Assembly (NCBI RefSeq): GCF_017876095.1
Contig: NZ_JAGINM010000012.1
Location: 1-64,000, forward strand
Direction of reading: 5' to 3'
Source: Azospirillum agricola
GTDB taxonomy: Bacteria; Pseudomonadota; Alphaproteobacteria; Azospirillales; Azospirillaceae
Length of the DNA stretch: 64,000 nt
Shown: positions 26,969-36,620 of the stretch, one piece after another
How positions within the stretch are numbered: position 1 is the first letter of the stretch
Layout: each line of letters starts with the position of its first letter
Made by a program: the position numbers and the translations under genes
The notes under the pieces: model-generated
Databases searched by the model: none
What the model was told of the DNA's origin: nothing
Seen by the model: the letters and a program-made list of their open reading frames with translations, nothing else

Positions 26969-28230
26969 CACTCTGTCTCCGTACCGGTGAGGCGGGCTTC
27001 CAGCGCGCTTCCCGCAATCGCCAACAGGGCCGGCCAGTCGTCCCGTTCCGCCATGGCGGCGAGGCTGTCCTCGTCGAAATCCCCGGCCTTGGCCGCCGCG
27101 GTCAGGAAGGGGAGGAGGTCCGCCTTCAGGTCCTGGGCCAGTTCCGGCGATTGGCGGACCTCGGCCAGCAGAGCCATGATGTCCTCCGCAGCACCGTCGG
27201 CGACGGGCGCCGAGCCGGGCATGGTGACGTCCAACTGGACCTTTTCGATCCACAGGTCCGGCGCGACGGCGGCGGCCAGGGCGCGCACGGTGTCGCGCTG
27301 GCTCGCCCGTCCGTCCTGCAGTTTGCCGGCCAGTGACGTTGCGCCGGTCAGCACGACGCGAGCGATGGCCGGTCGCCCGTCGGACTGCTCGGCATGCCGA
27401 TTGGCGAGGGCGGTGCGGATCGCGGCGTCGATCTCATCCGTCTTGTTGATTCCGGTGCAATCCACCTCCACCCGAAGCCAGCGCACGGTGTCCAGAGGTA
27501 CATGGGTCAAACGGGCGACCGCGCCGTCCTCCACCTCCACATGGACCGCTCCCTTCGGTCCGGTCTCGCGGATGTTCCGGCCCTGGAGGTTGCCGGGGAA
27601 CACGATGTAGGGCGCTTCGGCGACGACCGTGAAGTCATGCACATGCCCCAGCGCCCAGTAGTCGTAATGGCGGGCCCGCAGATCGTCGATGGTGCAGGGC
27701 GCATAGGTTGTGTGGTCCGGATGACCGGCCAGCGCGGTGTGAAGAAGGCCGATGTTGAAATGATGCTCCACCCGGTCGGGATAGCCGGCGGCGAGGTTGT
27801 CGGTGACATGGGCATTCGGAAAGCTCTGCCCGTGGATCGCGACATTCAAATGTTTGATGTAAAGGGTATGCGAGCGGCGCGGCTTGAACTGCTCGACGGT
27901 TTTCGGCCAGGGCAGCGACCGGGTCAGGGCGGAGGCCGCGTCGTGATTTCCGGACAGCCAGAAGACGGGGATGTCCGCCGCCGCCAGCCTTCCCATCGCG
28001 CGGGCGAAGTAGAGACCGGTGCCCATGTCCTTCCAGTCGCCGTCGAACAGGTCGCCGGCGATCAGCACGAAATCCACCGCCTGATCGCAGGCATAGGCGA
28101 CGAGGTTGTCGAAGGCCGCGCGCGTCGCGCCACGCACTTCCTCCGCCGGCACCCCGTCGTAACGCGACAAGCCGTGCAAGGGGCTGTCGAGGTGGATGTC
28201 GGCCGCGTGGAGGAAGTGGAAACTGCCCAT
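26968..28230 (-). CDS. SbcD/YhaO-like DNA exonuclease (metallophosphatase)
   Basis: The product is 420 residues. Calcineurin-like phosphoesterase metal motifs are FLHAADIHLD (D11, H13), VLIAGDLFDGD, FWLSGNHDA, GLLHTAL and WALGHVHDF. This is the YhaO/SbcD/Mre11 family, which cuts DNA ends or hairpins when driven by an SbcC/Rad50-type ATPase, here the overlapping next gene. It is divergently transcribed from the DUF4011 helicase across 62 bp, so the three probably share control. Confidence 0.92.
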   Translation of the reverse strand: MGSFHFLHAADIHLDSPLHGLSRYDGVPAEEVRGATRAAFDNLVAYACDQAVDFVLIAGDLFDGDWKDMGTGLYFARAMGRLAAADIPVFWLSGNHDAASALTRSLPWPKTVEQFKPRRSHTLYIKHLNVAIHGQSFPNAHVTDNLAAGYPDRVEHHFNIGLLHTALAGHPDHTTYAPCTIDDLRARHYDYWALGHVHDFTVVAEAPYIVFPGNLQGRNIRETGPKGAVHVEVEDGAVARLTHVPLDTVRWLRVEVDCTGINKTDEIDAAIRTALANRHAEQSDGRPAIARVVLTGATSLAGKLQDGRASQRDTVRALAAAVAPDLWIEKVQLDVTMPGSAPVADGAAEDIMALLAEVRQSPELAQDLKADLLPFLTAAAKAGDFDEDSLAAMAERDDWPALLAIAGSALEARLTGTETE

Positions 28231-28292
28231 AGCAAACCCTTGATTTTTGAATATAGTGCAGAAACACTCTACTTCAGGCGGTGGGCATCATC
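28231..28292. promoter_or_regulatory. Divergent promoter region of the nuclease and helicase genes
   Basis: Only 62 bp separate the leftward YhaO/YhaN operon from the rightward helicase gene. The sequence is AT-rich for this genome and contains AGTG and CACT as an inverted pair around CAGAAA. Overlapping divergent promoters imply joint regulation. Confidence 0.4.
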
Positions 28293-31200
28293 ATGCAATC
28301 GACCATAGACGTCAACGTTATGGATTCCCGTGCTGAAACGGCGAGTTCCGCGCTGGCGATCGACGCCGTGATCGCCCCCAAAATCAGCTTCGCCACTCAT
28401 CAGAGCGCCGTTCCCGTCCTTCGTGATCTCCGCCTGATCAACCTGGGTGGAGAGCCGCTGCAAAACATCGTGGCCGAGATCCTGGCCGACCCGCCGGTCT
28501 TCGAGCCGGTGCAATGGCGCATCGACCGCATCGCCGCAGGTGGCGAGGCGCACATCAGCAAGCGCGACCTGCGGCTGAACGCCGGATTGTTGTTCCAGTT
28601 GAACGAAGCGATCCGCGCGACGGTGACGCTGCGGGCCACGGCGGAGGGCATGGACGGTGGCGACGCCGCCGAGCGCGTGCTGCCGGTCGAGCTGCTGGCC
28701 CGTAACGAATGGGGCGGTGCCGCGGCGATGCCGGAACTGCTGGCCGCCTTCACCCTGCCGAACGACCCGGCCGTCAGCAGGCTGATCAAGACGTCGAGCG
28801 ACGTGCTGCGGCGCGGCGGCCGCCCGGACGGCATCGAGGGATACCAGTCGAAGAGCCGCACGCGGGTGCATGAGCTGGCCTCCGCCATCTGGTCGGCCGT
28901 GGCGGCCCTGCGCCTGACCTATGCCGAACCGCCGAGCAGCTTCGAATGGCAGGGGCAGAAGGTGCGTTCGCCTTCCCAGATTCTGGAGACCGGACTGGGG
29001 ACCTGTCTCGATACCGCGCTGCTGTTCGCGGCGGTGCTGGAGCAGGCCGGCCTCTATCCGGTGATCGTCGTCACGCGCGGCCATGCCTTCGCCGGCGTGT
29101 GGCTGCAACCGCAGGAGTTCGCCACCCTTCTGGTCGAGGACGCCGCCAGCCTGCGCAAGCGCGTGGCGCTCCAGGAGCTGGTGCTGTTCGAGACCACGCT
29201 GGCCACCGGCGGGCACCCGTCGCCCTTCTCGCGCGCCATCGCCCAGGCCAACCGCCAGATCGACGAGGAACGCGAGGGCGAGTTCGTCATGGCGCTCGAC
29301 ATCCGCCGCGCCCGGATGCAGCGCCTGCGTCCGCTGGCCCTGGCGGATGCCGCGTCGTCGGGGGCGGGGGCAGGGCAGGCGGCGGAAGCCGACATCGTCC
29401 CGGTGGGGGATGTGTTCGAAGCGGCTCCGGCCCTTCCCGATTTCGATCTCGCCGAGTCAAGCGAGCCGCCGGACGGGGTCGCCACGGCCGAGGGGCGGCT
29501 GGACCGTTGGCAGCGCAAGCTTCTGGACCTGACCACGCGCAACCGGCTGCTCAACGTCAAGCCGGGTGCGACCAGCATCCGCCTGATCTGTCCCGATCCG
29601 GCCACGCTGGAGGACAGGCTTGCCGACGGAGCCAGCTTCCGAATCGTGGCGGCTCCGGCGATGGACGGCAGTGCCGGCCGCGACACGAATTTGCACCTCC
29701 AGCGCACGGGAGAGGAGCTGGAGGCCGCCTATGCCCACGACGCCATGGAGCGCGGCGAGATCCTGTCGCCCATGCCGACCGACAAGCTCGATGCGCAATT
29801 GGTCGACCTCTACCGCAAGACACAGCTCGATCTGGCGGAGGGCGGCGCCAACACGCTGTTCCTCGCGGTGGGCTTCCTGGTCTGGAAGAAATCCGGCAGC
29901 GACACGCGCCATTACCGCGCCCCGCTCATCCTGTTGCCGGTGAAGCTGCAAAGGCGCAGCGCGCGGTCGGGTGTGCGGCTGTCCAGCCACGAGGACGAGC
30001 CGCGCTTCAACCTGACCCTGCTGCAGATGCTGCGTCAGGATTTCGAACTCGACATTCCGGAGTTGGCCGGGCCGTTGCCGGTTGACGAGTCCGGGATCGA
30101 CGTTCCGCGCATCTGGACCATGGTCCGCCGGGCGGTGCGCGACATGCCGGGCTTCGAAGTGGTCGAGGATGTGGTGCTGGGAGCCTTTTCCTTCGCCAAA
30201 TACCTGATGTGGAGGGATCTGGTCGACCGCACCGACGCCTTGAAGCGCAATCCGGTGGTGCGGCACCTGCTGGAAACGCCGCGCGACGCCTATGCCGGCC
30301 AGGGGGAGCCGCCCAACCCATCAAAGCTGGACGAGCTTGTCACGCCGGAGGAGCTGTTCGCCCCGCTCGCCGCCGACTCCTCCCAGCTGGCGGCGGTCGT
30401 CGGCTCGGCGCAGGGGTGCGACTTCGTGCTGGACGGCCCGCCGGGCACCGGCAAGTCGCAGACCATCGCCAACATGATCGCCCATAATCTGGCGCTTGGC
30501 CGTACCGTGCTGTTCGTCGCGGAGAAGCGGGCGGCTCTGGACGTGGTCCATCGCCGGCTGGTCGCCCATGGCCTCGGTCCGTTCTGCCTTGAGCTGCACA
30601 GCAACAAGGCATCCAAGCAGGACGTCCTGCACCAGCTCGACGCCGCATGGACCACGGCGGAGGAGCCGCCGGCCGAGCTGTGGAGCCGCCGCGCAGCCGA
30701 ACTCAAGACCAATCGCGACCGGCTGAACGATTTCGTCCGGGCACTGCACCGGCGGCATGCCAACGGCCTGACCCTCTACGCCGCCATCGGACGGGTCGCC
30801 CGGGACGGCGCGGACGCCGCGTTGCGTCTGACGTGGCCGAGAGGGATGGAGCACGCCGAAACCGATCTGGAAAGCCTGCGCGAGACCGCCCACAGGCTGG
30901 ATCTGCACCGCGCGACGGCATCGCCGGAGAACCGGGGCGCCTTCGGGCATGTCGGGCGGACCGAATGGTCGAACGCCTGGCAGGCCGAGCTGCTGGCCGC
31001 CGCCGCCAAGCTGGCCGCCGCCTCCAAGACGTTGGAGTCGGCCCGCGCTCAGCTCGCCGCCGGGCTCGGCACCGCTGTGGGTGGAGACCGGCGCGGCCTT
31101 GCCGCCGCCGCCGCCTTGGCCCGCGCCCTGGGAGAGGTCGGTGAGCTGAATCTGGGGTTCGCCTTCACGCCCGATGCCGCCAGGATGATCGAGCAGGGCA

Positions 31201-34187
31201 CGCGGGTGTTGCCGTTGCTCGGCGCGTATCGGACGGAGGCCGCGCTGCTCTCCCGCCCGATGGGTCCTGAGCGGGTCAAAGCCTTGCCCCTGGCGGAACT
31301 CGATGCCGAATGGGCAGCGGCGGGCGAGGCGATCTGGCCGCTGTCGGCGCTGCGGAAGAAGGCGGTGGCGAAGCGGCTCGACCCCGGCGGAGCGGCCGAT
31401 CCGGAGACCGATCTTCCCCGGCTGCGCCGGTTGCAGGAAATCCTGGCCGAGATCGACGGCCTTCCCCAGGCGCAAGCGCTTCCGGGCTGGCAGGGTGTCT
31501 CAACCGATCCGGACCGGCTGGACCGCAAGCTGAAGGCTGCCGGAACGGTGCGGGCCGCGCTCGGCGGTGCTGCGCAAAGCCCCGATCAGCTGATCGCCCT
31601 GCGGACGTCGCTCAAGCGTCTCTGCACCGAGGCCGGAGATCTGCTGGCCCCCGACGGGTCGATCGGACAGGCGATGCGGCAGTATCTCGACAGCCATGCC
31701 GCCTTCCTGGACGCCAAGGATGAGTTCGAGCGCGTTGCCGGGGCACCGGAACCGCTCGACGGCACCGACCTGCTGGCGGAGTGTCAGGCCATCGCCGCGG
31801 CGATGGCGGCGCGGCCGACGCAGCTGAATGCCTGGACGGCATGGCAACGCGCGCGGCAGGCCGCGGTGCAGCAGGGATTGGACGGGCTGGTGGTGGCGGT
31901 GGAGGATGGAACTGTTCCGCCCGGCCGTGCGGCGGAGGCTTTCGACATCGCCTATGCCCGCTGGTGGGCGGACTGGGCCATCGACATCGAACCGCTGGTG
32001 CGCGACTTCAACGTTACCGAACACACGGATGCCATCGGCCGCTTCCGCGCCCTGGATCACGAGTTCGGCGAACTGACGCAACTCTATATCCGTGCCCGGA
32101 TCGCCGGCGGCATCCCGGCCAAGGACTCGAAGTCGCCGCCCGCCGGCTTCGGCACGCTGGCGCATCAGTTGAAGCTGCAGAAGCGGCACAAGCCGGTCCG
32201 CCAGCTGGTGGCGGAAATGGGGCCGGCACTGACCACGCTGACCCCCTGCCTGCTGATGAGTCCGCTGTCGGTGGCACAGTTCCTGCCGCCGGAGATGCCG
32301 CCGTTCGATCTGGTTATCTTCGACGAAGCGTCGCAGATCACGCCGTGGGACGCGGTGGGCGCCATCGCCCGCGGCCGGCAGCTGGTGGTCGCCGGCGATC
32401 CCAAGCAGATGCCGCCGACCAGCTTCTTTGATCGTGGAGCCGGTGCGGAGGACGACGACAGCGAGATCGAAACCGATCAGGAAAGCATCCTGGAGGAGTG
32501 CCTGGGCGCTCGCCTGCCGCAACGCCGCCTGACCTGGCATTACCGCAGCAGGCACGAAAGTCTGATCGCCTTCTCCAACCACCGTTACTATGACGGCGAT
32601 CTGATCACCTTCCCCGCTCCGGTGACGCGCGAGACGATGGTCAGCCTGCGGCAGGTCCCCGGCGCCTGGTCGCGCGGCAAGGACCGCAACAATCGGACCG
32701 AAGCCGAGGCGGTGGTGACGGGGGTTCTGCGGCGCCTTCTCGACCCCGCCTTCGTCGATGAACGGGGCAACCGCCTGACGCTTGCCGTCATCACGCTGAA
32801 TTCGGAACAGCAGAAGCTGATCGAGGATTTGCTGGATCGCGCCCGGCGGCGCTATCCCGAACTGGAACCCTATTTCGCGGAGGACGCTCCCGAACCCGTC
32901 GTGGTCAAGAATCTGGAAACCGTCCAGGGCGACGAGCGCGACGTGGTTCTTCTGGGCATCGCCTACGGGCCGGAAACGCCCAATGCCCCGGCGATGCCGA
33001 TGAATTTCGGGCCGCTGAACCGCGACGGCGGTTGGCGGCGGCTCAACGTCGCCATCACGCGGGCGCGGCGGGAGATGGTCGTCTTCACCTCCTTCCCGCC
33101 CAACCTTATCGATCTCAACCGCACCAGCTCGTCGGCTCTGCGCGACCTGCGGCATTTCCTTGAGTATGCGGAGCGGGGGACGCGGACCTTGGGCGAGGCG
33201 GCCGGCCCGTCCGCCGGTTCGGTGGACTCCCATTTCGAGCAGGCGGTTGCACAGGGACTGGGCGGGCGTGGCTGGACGGTGGTTCCGCAGGTCGGCGTGT
33301 CCCGTTTCCGCATCGACCTCGGCGTGGTGCATCCCGATCGTCCGGAAGATTATCTGATCGGCATCGAATGCGATGGTGCGTCCTACCACGGTGCCGCAAC
33401 GGCGCGGGACCGCGACAAGGTGCGCGAAGCGGTGCTGAGGGGACTGGGCTGGTCTCTGGCGCGGGTATGGTCGACAGAGTGGTGGATCGATCCGGAGGGG
33501 GCGCTGGACCGGCTCGACGCCACGCTGAAGGAGGCCTTGGAACGGTCACGTGCGGAAGCGGTCGCGGTGCCTGTGACGGCGGAGGCGCCGGATGTGATGC
33601 TCGATCTCGGGGCGGACGGGGAGGATGGCTCCGACGGGGTCGAAACCGCGATGGAAACCGAGGACGACCAGGACGCCTATGGTGGGGACTATCGGCGGAC
33701 GGACTTCGGCGCCATCGCCGGCATCGATCCGGACCGGTTCCAGGAAAACGACTATTCCGCCATTCTCAGGGAGATGGTGTTGCAGGTCGTCGCGGCGGAG
33801 GCGCCGATCCGCGACAGCCTGCTGGTCGAGCGCATCGCCCGCGCCCATGGATTCAAGCGCTCCGGCCGCCTGATCCGGGAGCGGATCATGGCGGTGGCGC
33901 GCGGTGTCGCCCATGTCGAGACCGAGCATACCGGCGCCAGCTTCGTCTGGCCGGACGCGATGGCCGTCGCGGCGTGGGAAATGGCCCGTTTTCCCAACAC
34001 CGGCGCCGACGTGCGATCCATCGAGGACATCGCCCTGCCCGAGTTGTCGGCCGCCATCCGCGGCTGCATCGATGTCGACGATCCGCTGACGGGTGCGGCG
34101 CGACAGTTCGGCATCAGAAGGCTAAATTCAGCGGCTCGCGACCGGCTAAAGATGGCGAAGCCGGTTGCGGGACATATCAGGGAGTAG
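28293..34187 (+). CDS. Giant DUF4011-helicase-Vsr-like-DUF3320 protein (hhe-type defence candidate)
   Basis: The product is 1964 residues. A segment near 236-265 (LGTCLDTALLFAAVLEQAGL, then TRGHAFAGVW) has the Cys/Asp/His layout of transglutaminase-like peptidases. DUF4011 follows (WQRKLLDLTTRNRLLNV, about 405). The superfamily 1 helicase has GPPGTGKSQT (about 714) and VIFDEASQITPWD (about 1341), plus VQGDERDVVLLGI and NVAITRARREMVVF. A Vsr/DUF559-type nuclease segment (GIECDGASYHG, about 1690) and C-terminal DUF3320 (about 1850-1960) complete it. Proteins with this order were reported among anti-phage candidates. ATG 28293 is preferred over GTG 28281. The C-terminus looks complete although recombinase debris begins 36 bp downstream. 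Confidence 0.88.
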   Translation: MQSTIDVNVMDSRAETASSALAIDAVIAPKISFATHQSAVPVLRDLRLINLGGEPLQNIVAEILADPPVFEPVQWRIDRIAAGGEAHISKRDLRLNAGLLFQLNEAIRATVTLRATAEGMDGGDAAERVLPVELLARNEWGGAAAMPELLAAFTLPNDPAVSRLIKTSSDVLRRGGRPDGIEGYQSKSRTRVHELASAIWSAVAALRLTYAEPPSSFEWQGQKVRSPSQILETGLGTCLDTALLFAAVLEQAGLYPVIVVTRGHAFAGVWLQPQEFATLLVEDAASLRKRVALQELVLFETTLATGGHPSPFSRAIAQANRQIDEEREGEFVMALDIRRARMQRLRPLALADAASSGAGAGQAAEADIVPVGDVFEAAPALPDFDLAESSEPPDGVATAEGRLDRWQRKLLDLTTRNRLLNVKPGATSIRLICPDPATLEDRLADGASFRIVAAPAMDGSAGRDTNLHLQRTGEELEAAYAHDAMERGEILSPMPTDKLDAQLVDLYRKTQLDLAEGGANTLFLAVGFLVWKKSGSDTRHYRAPLILLPVKLQRRSARSGVRLSSHEDEPRFNLTLLQMLRQDFELDIPELAGPLPVDESGIDVPRIWTMVRRAVRDMPGFEVVEDVVLGAFSFAKYLMWRDLVDRTDALKRNPVVRHLLETPRDAYAGQGEPPNPSKLDELVTPEELFAPLAADSSQLAAVVGSAQGCDFVLDGPPGTGKSQTIANMIAHNLALGRTVLFVAEKRAALDVVHRRLVAHGLGPFCLELHSNKASKQDVLHQLDAAWTTAEEPPAELWSRRAAELKTNRDRLNDFVRALHRRHANGLTLYAAIGRVARDGADAALRLTWPRGMEHAETDLESLRETAHRLDLHRATASPENRGAFGHVGRTEWSNAWQAELLAAAAKLAAASKTLESARAQLAAGLGTAVGGDRRGLAAAAALARALGEVGELNLGFAFTPDAARMIEQGTRVLPLLGAYRTEAALLSRPMGPERVKALPLAELDAEWAAAGEAIWPLSALRKKAVAKRLDPGGAADPETDLPRLRRLQEILAEIDGLPQAQALPGWQGVSTDPDRLDRKLKAAGTVRAALGGAAQSPDQLIALRTSLKRLCTEAGDLLAPDGSIGQAMRQYLDSHAAFLDAKDEFERVAGAPEPLDGTDLLAECQAIAAAMAARPTQLNAWTAWQRARQAAVQQGLDGLVVAVEDGTVPPGRAAEAFDIAYARWWADWAIDIEPLVRDFNVTEHTDAIGRFRALDHEFGELTQLYIRARIAGGIPAKDSKSPPAGFGTLAHQLKLQKRHKPVRQLVAEMGPALTTLTPCLLMSPLSVAQFLPPEMPPFDLVIFDEASQITPWDAVGAIARGRQLVVAGDPKQMPPTSFFDRGAGAEDDDSEIETDQESILEECLGARLPQRRLTWHYRSRHESLIAFSNHRYYDGDLITFPAPVTRETMVSLRQVPGAWSRGKDRNNRTEAEAVVTGVLRRLLDPAFVDERGNRLTLAVITLNSEQQKLIEDLLDRARRRYPELEPYFAEDAPEPVVVKNLETVQGDERDVVLLGIAYGPETPNAPAMPMNFGPLNRDGGWRRLNVAITRARREMVVFTSFPPNLIDLNRTSSSALRDLRHFLEYAERGTRTLGEAAGPSAGSVDSHFEQAVAQGLGGRGWTVVPQVGVSRFRIDLGVVHPDRPEDYLIGIECDGASYHGAATARDRDKVREAVLRGLGWSLARVWSTEWWIDPEGALDRLDATLKEALERSRAEAVAVPVTAEAPDVMLDLGADGEDGSDGVETAMETEDDQDAYGGDYRRTDFGAIAGIDPDRFQENDYSAILREMVLQVVAAEAPIRDSLLVERIARAHGFKRSGRLIRERIMAVARGVAHVETEHTGASFVWPDAMAVAAWEMARFPNTGADVRSIEDIALPELSAAIRGCIDVDDPLTGAARQFGIRRLNSAARDRLKMAKPVAGHIRE

Positions 34188-34223
34188 GAGCGTGCGTCAC
34201 GGCAAGTCGGTTCCACGACCTCT

Positions 34224-34623
34224 TCACCGCCGTTTGAACGGCTGCGGATCAAGACGCCGCGACGGAGCTTTATCGCCAGTTCGGTAAAGGCCAAATCCCG
34301 CCCCCGCAACCAACGACAGTTGACAGCCCGCCTCCAACGAGGCGGGCTGTCGGCGTTTCGGGTCCGCCTCGGCGCACGCCTCCAGGATTGCCAGCAGGTC
34401 GCCATGAAGCTGCGCCTCCAGCCCGGCACCCGAGGGGCAGGGCAACAGTACGACACGGTCGACCATGGTCCTGATCATCTCCATCGCGGCCATCCCCTCG
34501 TCGCCGTCGCCGAGCACGGACTCGAGCTCCGCGATTTTCCCCTGGTACAGCTCCGGCAGGTTGGCCGGCAGCAGCATCTCCGGCGCCTCCGTGCCCAGGG
34601 CATCGATCTCGGCGGCGAGCGCG
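34224..34623 (-). pseudogene. C-terminal fragment of a serine site-specific recombinase
   Basis: An open minus-strand frame of about 133 codons has LPANLPELYQGKIAELESVL and IRTMVDRVVLLPCPSGAGLE, typical of the coiled C-terminal region of large resolvase-type recombinases. The N-terminal catalytic domain is missing: the frame ends exactly at the left inverted repeat of the ISL3 element. The rest of the recombinase is not seen on the other side of the insertion sequence, so DNA was lost. It probably once mobilised the adjacent defence genes. Confidence 0.75.
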
Positions 34624-36419
34624 TGTCAGGCGACAGGTCAAACTGGTTCATCCGCGTTTTCGGTGCAGCGTGAATGCATTTACGGGCGGCAGTGAGCACA
34701 TAGAGGGAACGATATCCCTTTTCTGAGTGCTCTGATTTCCTTGTCAAAATCGCTGCTGTCCCTGCTCCCGCCCGGTCTCGCCGTTGATCACGTCACCGTC
34801 GCCCACGACCGCGTTGTTGTGGCCGTGCGCGCTCGCACCTCTACGGTGGCCTGCCCGGTGTGTCGGCGTCCGTCCCGCCGCGTTCACAGTCGTTACAGTC
34901 GCCGCCTCGGCGACCTGCCTTGGCGGGGCCGGGTCGGCCAACTCGACCTTCAGATTCGCCGGTTCCGCTGCGCCGCTGTCGAGTGTCCACGCCGCATCTT
35001 CGCCGAACGCCTGCCGGCCGTCGCCTTGCCGAAGGTTCGGCGGACCGTCCGGCTCTCGGAGGCGCAACGGCGCATCGCCCTCACCGCCGGCGGCGAAGCC
35101 GGTGCCCGCTTGGCGGCTTGCCTGGCCATGCCGGTCAGCGGCGACACGCTGTTGCGCCTGATCCGGGCGGCACCCCTGCCGGCGGTGCCGACACCGCGCG
35201 TCATCGGCATCGACGACTGGGCTTGGCGGCGCGGTCAGCGCTACGGCACGATCATCGTCGATCTGGAACGCAACCGCCCCATCGACCTGCTGCCCGACCG
35301 CCACCCGGAGACGGTGGCGGCGTGGTTGAAAGCCCATCCCGAGGCGGAGGTCGTGGCCCGCGACCGCGCCGGCGCTTACGCCGACGGCGTTCGGGCCGGC
35401 GCTCCGAGCGCCGTCCAGGTCTCTGATCGCTGGCATCTTCTGCGCAATCTCGGTGATGCTCTGGCCGGGGTTCTCGACCGCCATCATCATGATCTGCGCA
35501 TGGCCAGCAAAGCGGCAGCGGGAGCCGCCATGGAAATCGGTACGGCCGCCTCCTCGTCGTCTCCGACGACCGCACCGCTCCCGGCACCGGAGTTGCCGAT
35601 GACGGATCGTCATGGCGTTCGACAGGCCCGGTTTGACGAGGTGATGGCCTTGCACGGCCAAGGCTGGCCGATGAAACGGATTGCCCGGACGCTCGGCATC
35701 AATCGCAAGACGGTCCGCACGTGGGTGCGGGCAGGCGAACTTCCGGTCTGGTCTCAACGGGATCGCGGCAGCGCGGTCGATCGCCACGCCACGTACCTGC
35801 GGCAACGCTGGGGCGAGGGCTGCCACAACGCCGCCCGGTTGTGGCAAGAGATCCAGGAGCGTGGGTTTCGCGGGCAACTCCGCACCGTGCAGCGCTGGGT
35901 CGGGCGCCTTCGGGCCGCAAACCCGCCCCCAGCCGGCGCGGCCGGCACGATGAGACCATGGAAGTTGCCCTCGAAACGCCGGGCAGCGTGGCTGGTGGTG
36001 GCCGATCCGGAGACGATCGATGCCGCCGAGCAACGGTTCGTCGATGCCCTGCTCATCCGTTCCGAGGGACTCACCAGGGCCATCGAGTTGGCCCGCGCGT
36101 TCAGCACCATGGTGCGCCGTCAGCAGGCGGGCCGGTTGGATGAATGGTTGGCCGCGGCGAAGGAAACCGCCCTGGCCGGGTTCGCCGATGGGCTCGCGCG
36201 TGATCTCGCGGCGATCCGCACGGCACTGTCGCTGCCGTGGAGCACCGGGCCGGTGGAGGGGAAAATCAGCCGATTGAAGACCATCAAGCGAACCATGTGC
36301 GGCCGCGCCAAGTTCGACCTGCTGCGTCAACGGGTCCTGGAGGTTGCTTGAACGGCAGCGCTCCAGCCACGCTGCTGCACCGAAAACACGGAAGGACCAG
36401 TTCGGGATGTCGTTTGACA
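34624..36419 (+). mobile_element. ISL3-family insertion sequence
   Basis: The element is about 1.8 kb and carries one transposase gene. Imperfect inverted repeats of roughly 45 bp flank it: the left end from 34624 and the reverse complement of the right end to 36419 share TGTCA at the tip, AACTGGT, and GTTTTCGGTGCAGC further in. The 8-bp sequences next to each end (CGAGCGCG and AAGCTGGC) differ, so there is no target duplication. A deletion or a second rearrangement followed insertion. Confidence 0.85.
34741..36351 (+). CDS. ISL3-family transposase
   Basis: The product is 536 residues. An N-terminal zinc-binding region (CPVCRRPSRRVHSRYSRRL) is followed by a DDE catalytic core: IGIDDWAWRRGQRYGTIIVD, then VVARDRAGAYADGV and VQVSDRWHLLRNL. 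An internal helix-turn-helix (RIARTLGINRKTVRTWVR) and the end GPVEGKISRLKTIKRTMCG match ISL3 transposases. The start appears to be TTG at 34741. The frame is intact, so the element may still be active. Confidence 0.92.
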   Translation: MSKSLLSLLPPGLAVDHVTVAHDRVVVAVRARTSTVACPVCRRPSRRVHSRYSRRLGDLPWRGRVGQLDLQIRRFRCAAVECPRRIFAERLPAVALPKVRRTVRLSEAQRRIALTAGGEAGARLAACLAMPVSGDTLLRLIRAAPLPAVPTPRVIGIDDWAWRRGQRYGTIIVDLERNRPIDLLPDRHPETVAAWLKAHPEAEVVARDRAGAYADGVRAGAPSAVQVSDRWHLLRNLGDALAGVLDRHHHDLRMASKAAAGAAMEIGTAASSSSPTTAPLPAPELPMTDRHGVRQARFDEVMALHGQGWPMKRIARTLGINRKTVRTWVRAGELPVWSQRDRGSAVDRHATYLRQRWGEGCHNAARLWQEIQERGFRGQLRTVQRWVGRLRAANPPPAGAAGTMRPWKLPSKRRAAWLVVADPETIDAAEQRFVDALLIRSEGLTRAIELARAFSTMVRRQQAGRLDEWLAAAKETALAGFADGLARDLAAIRTALSLPWSTGPVEGKISRLKTIKRTMCGRAKFDLLRQRVLEVA

Positions 36420-36551
36420 AAAGCTGGCGACCTGCTGAAGCTGCGCCGTACCCTGAGATCGTGCGGCACCCTGCTGTGTCACGGATGTGCCGGCCAGGAG
36501 CGTGCTGAAAAGCAGGGTCACCGTTGCGAGCCGTTGGATGTTCATTTCCAT
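36420..36551 (-). pseudogene. Truncated small exported protein cut by the insertion sequence
   Basis: A minus-strand frame starts with a signal-peptide-like segment (NIQRLATVTLLFSTLLAGTS) and continues for about 44 codons before reading into the right inverted repeat of the ISL3 element. The C-terminus is lost. No family can be named from the remainder (QQGAARSQGTAQLQQVASFC). It is weakly supported but explains the otherwise empty strip beside the IS. Confidence 0.45.
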
Positions 36552-36620
36552 CGAGTGGCCATGATCGTGTGGGGTGCGGCGGCTGTCTCACAGCGTGAAC
36601 GCCGCCGTAACCTTGACGGT

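Noticed and set aside
34744..36591. Minus-strand frame of 615 codons across the transposase
   Set aside because: Antisense shadow; the plus strand has clear ISL3 transposase motifs.
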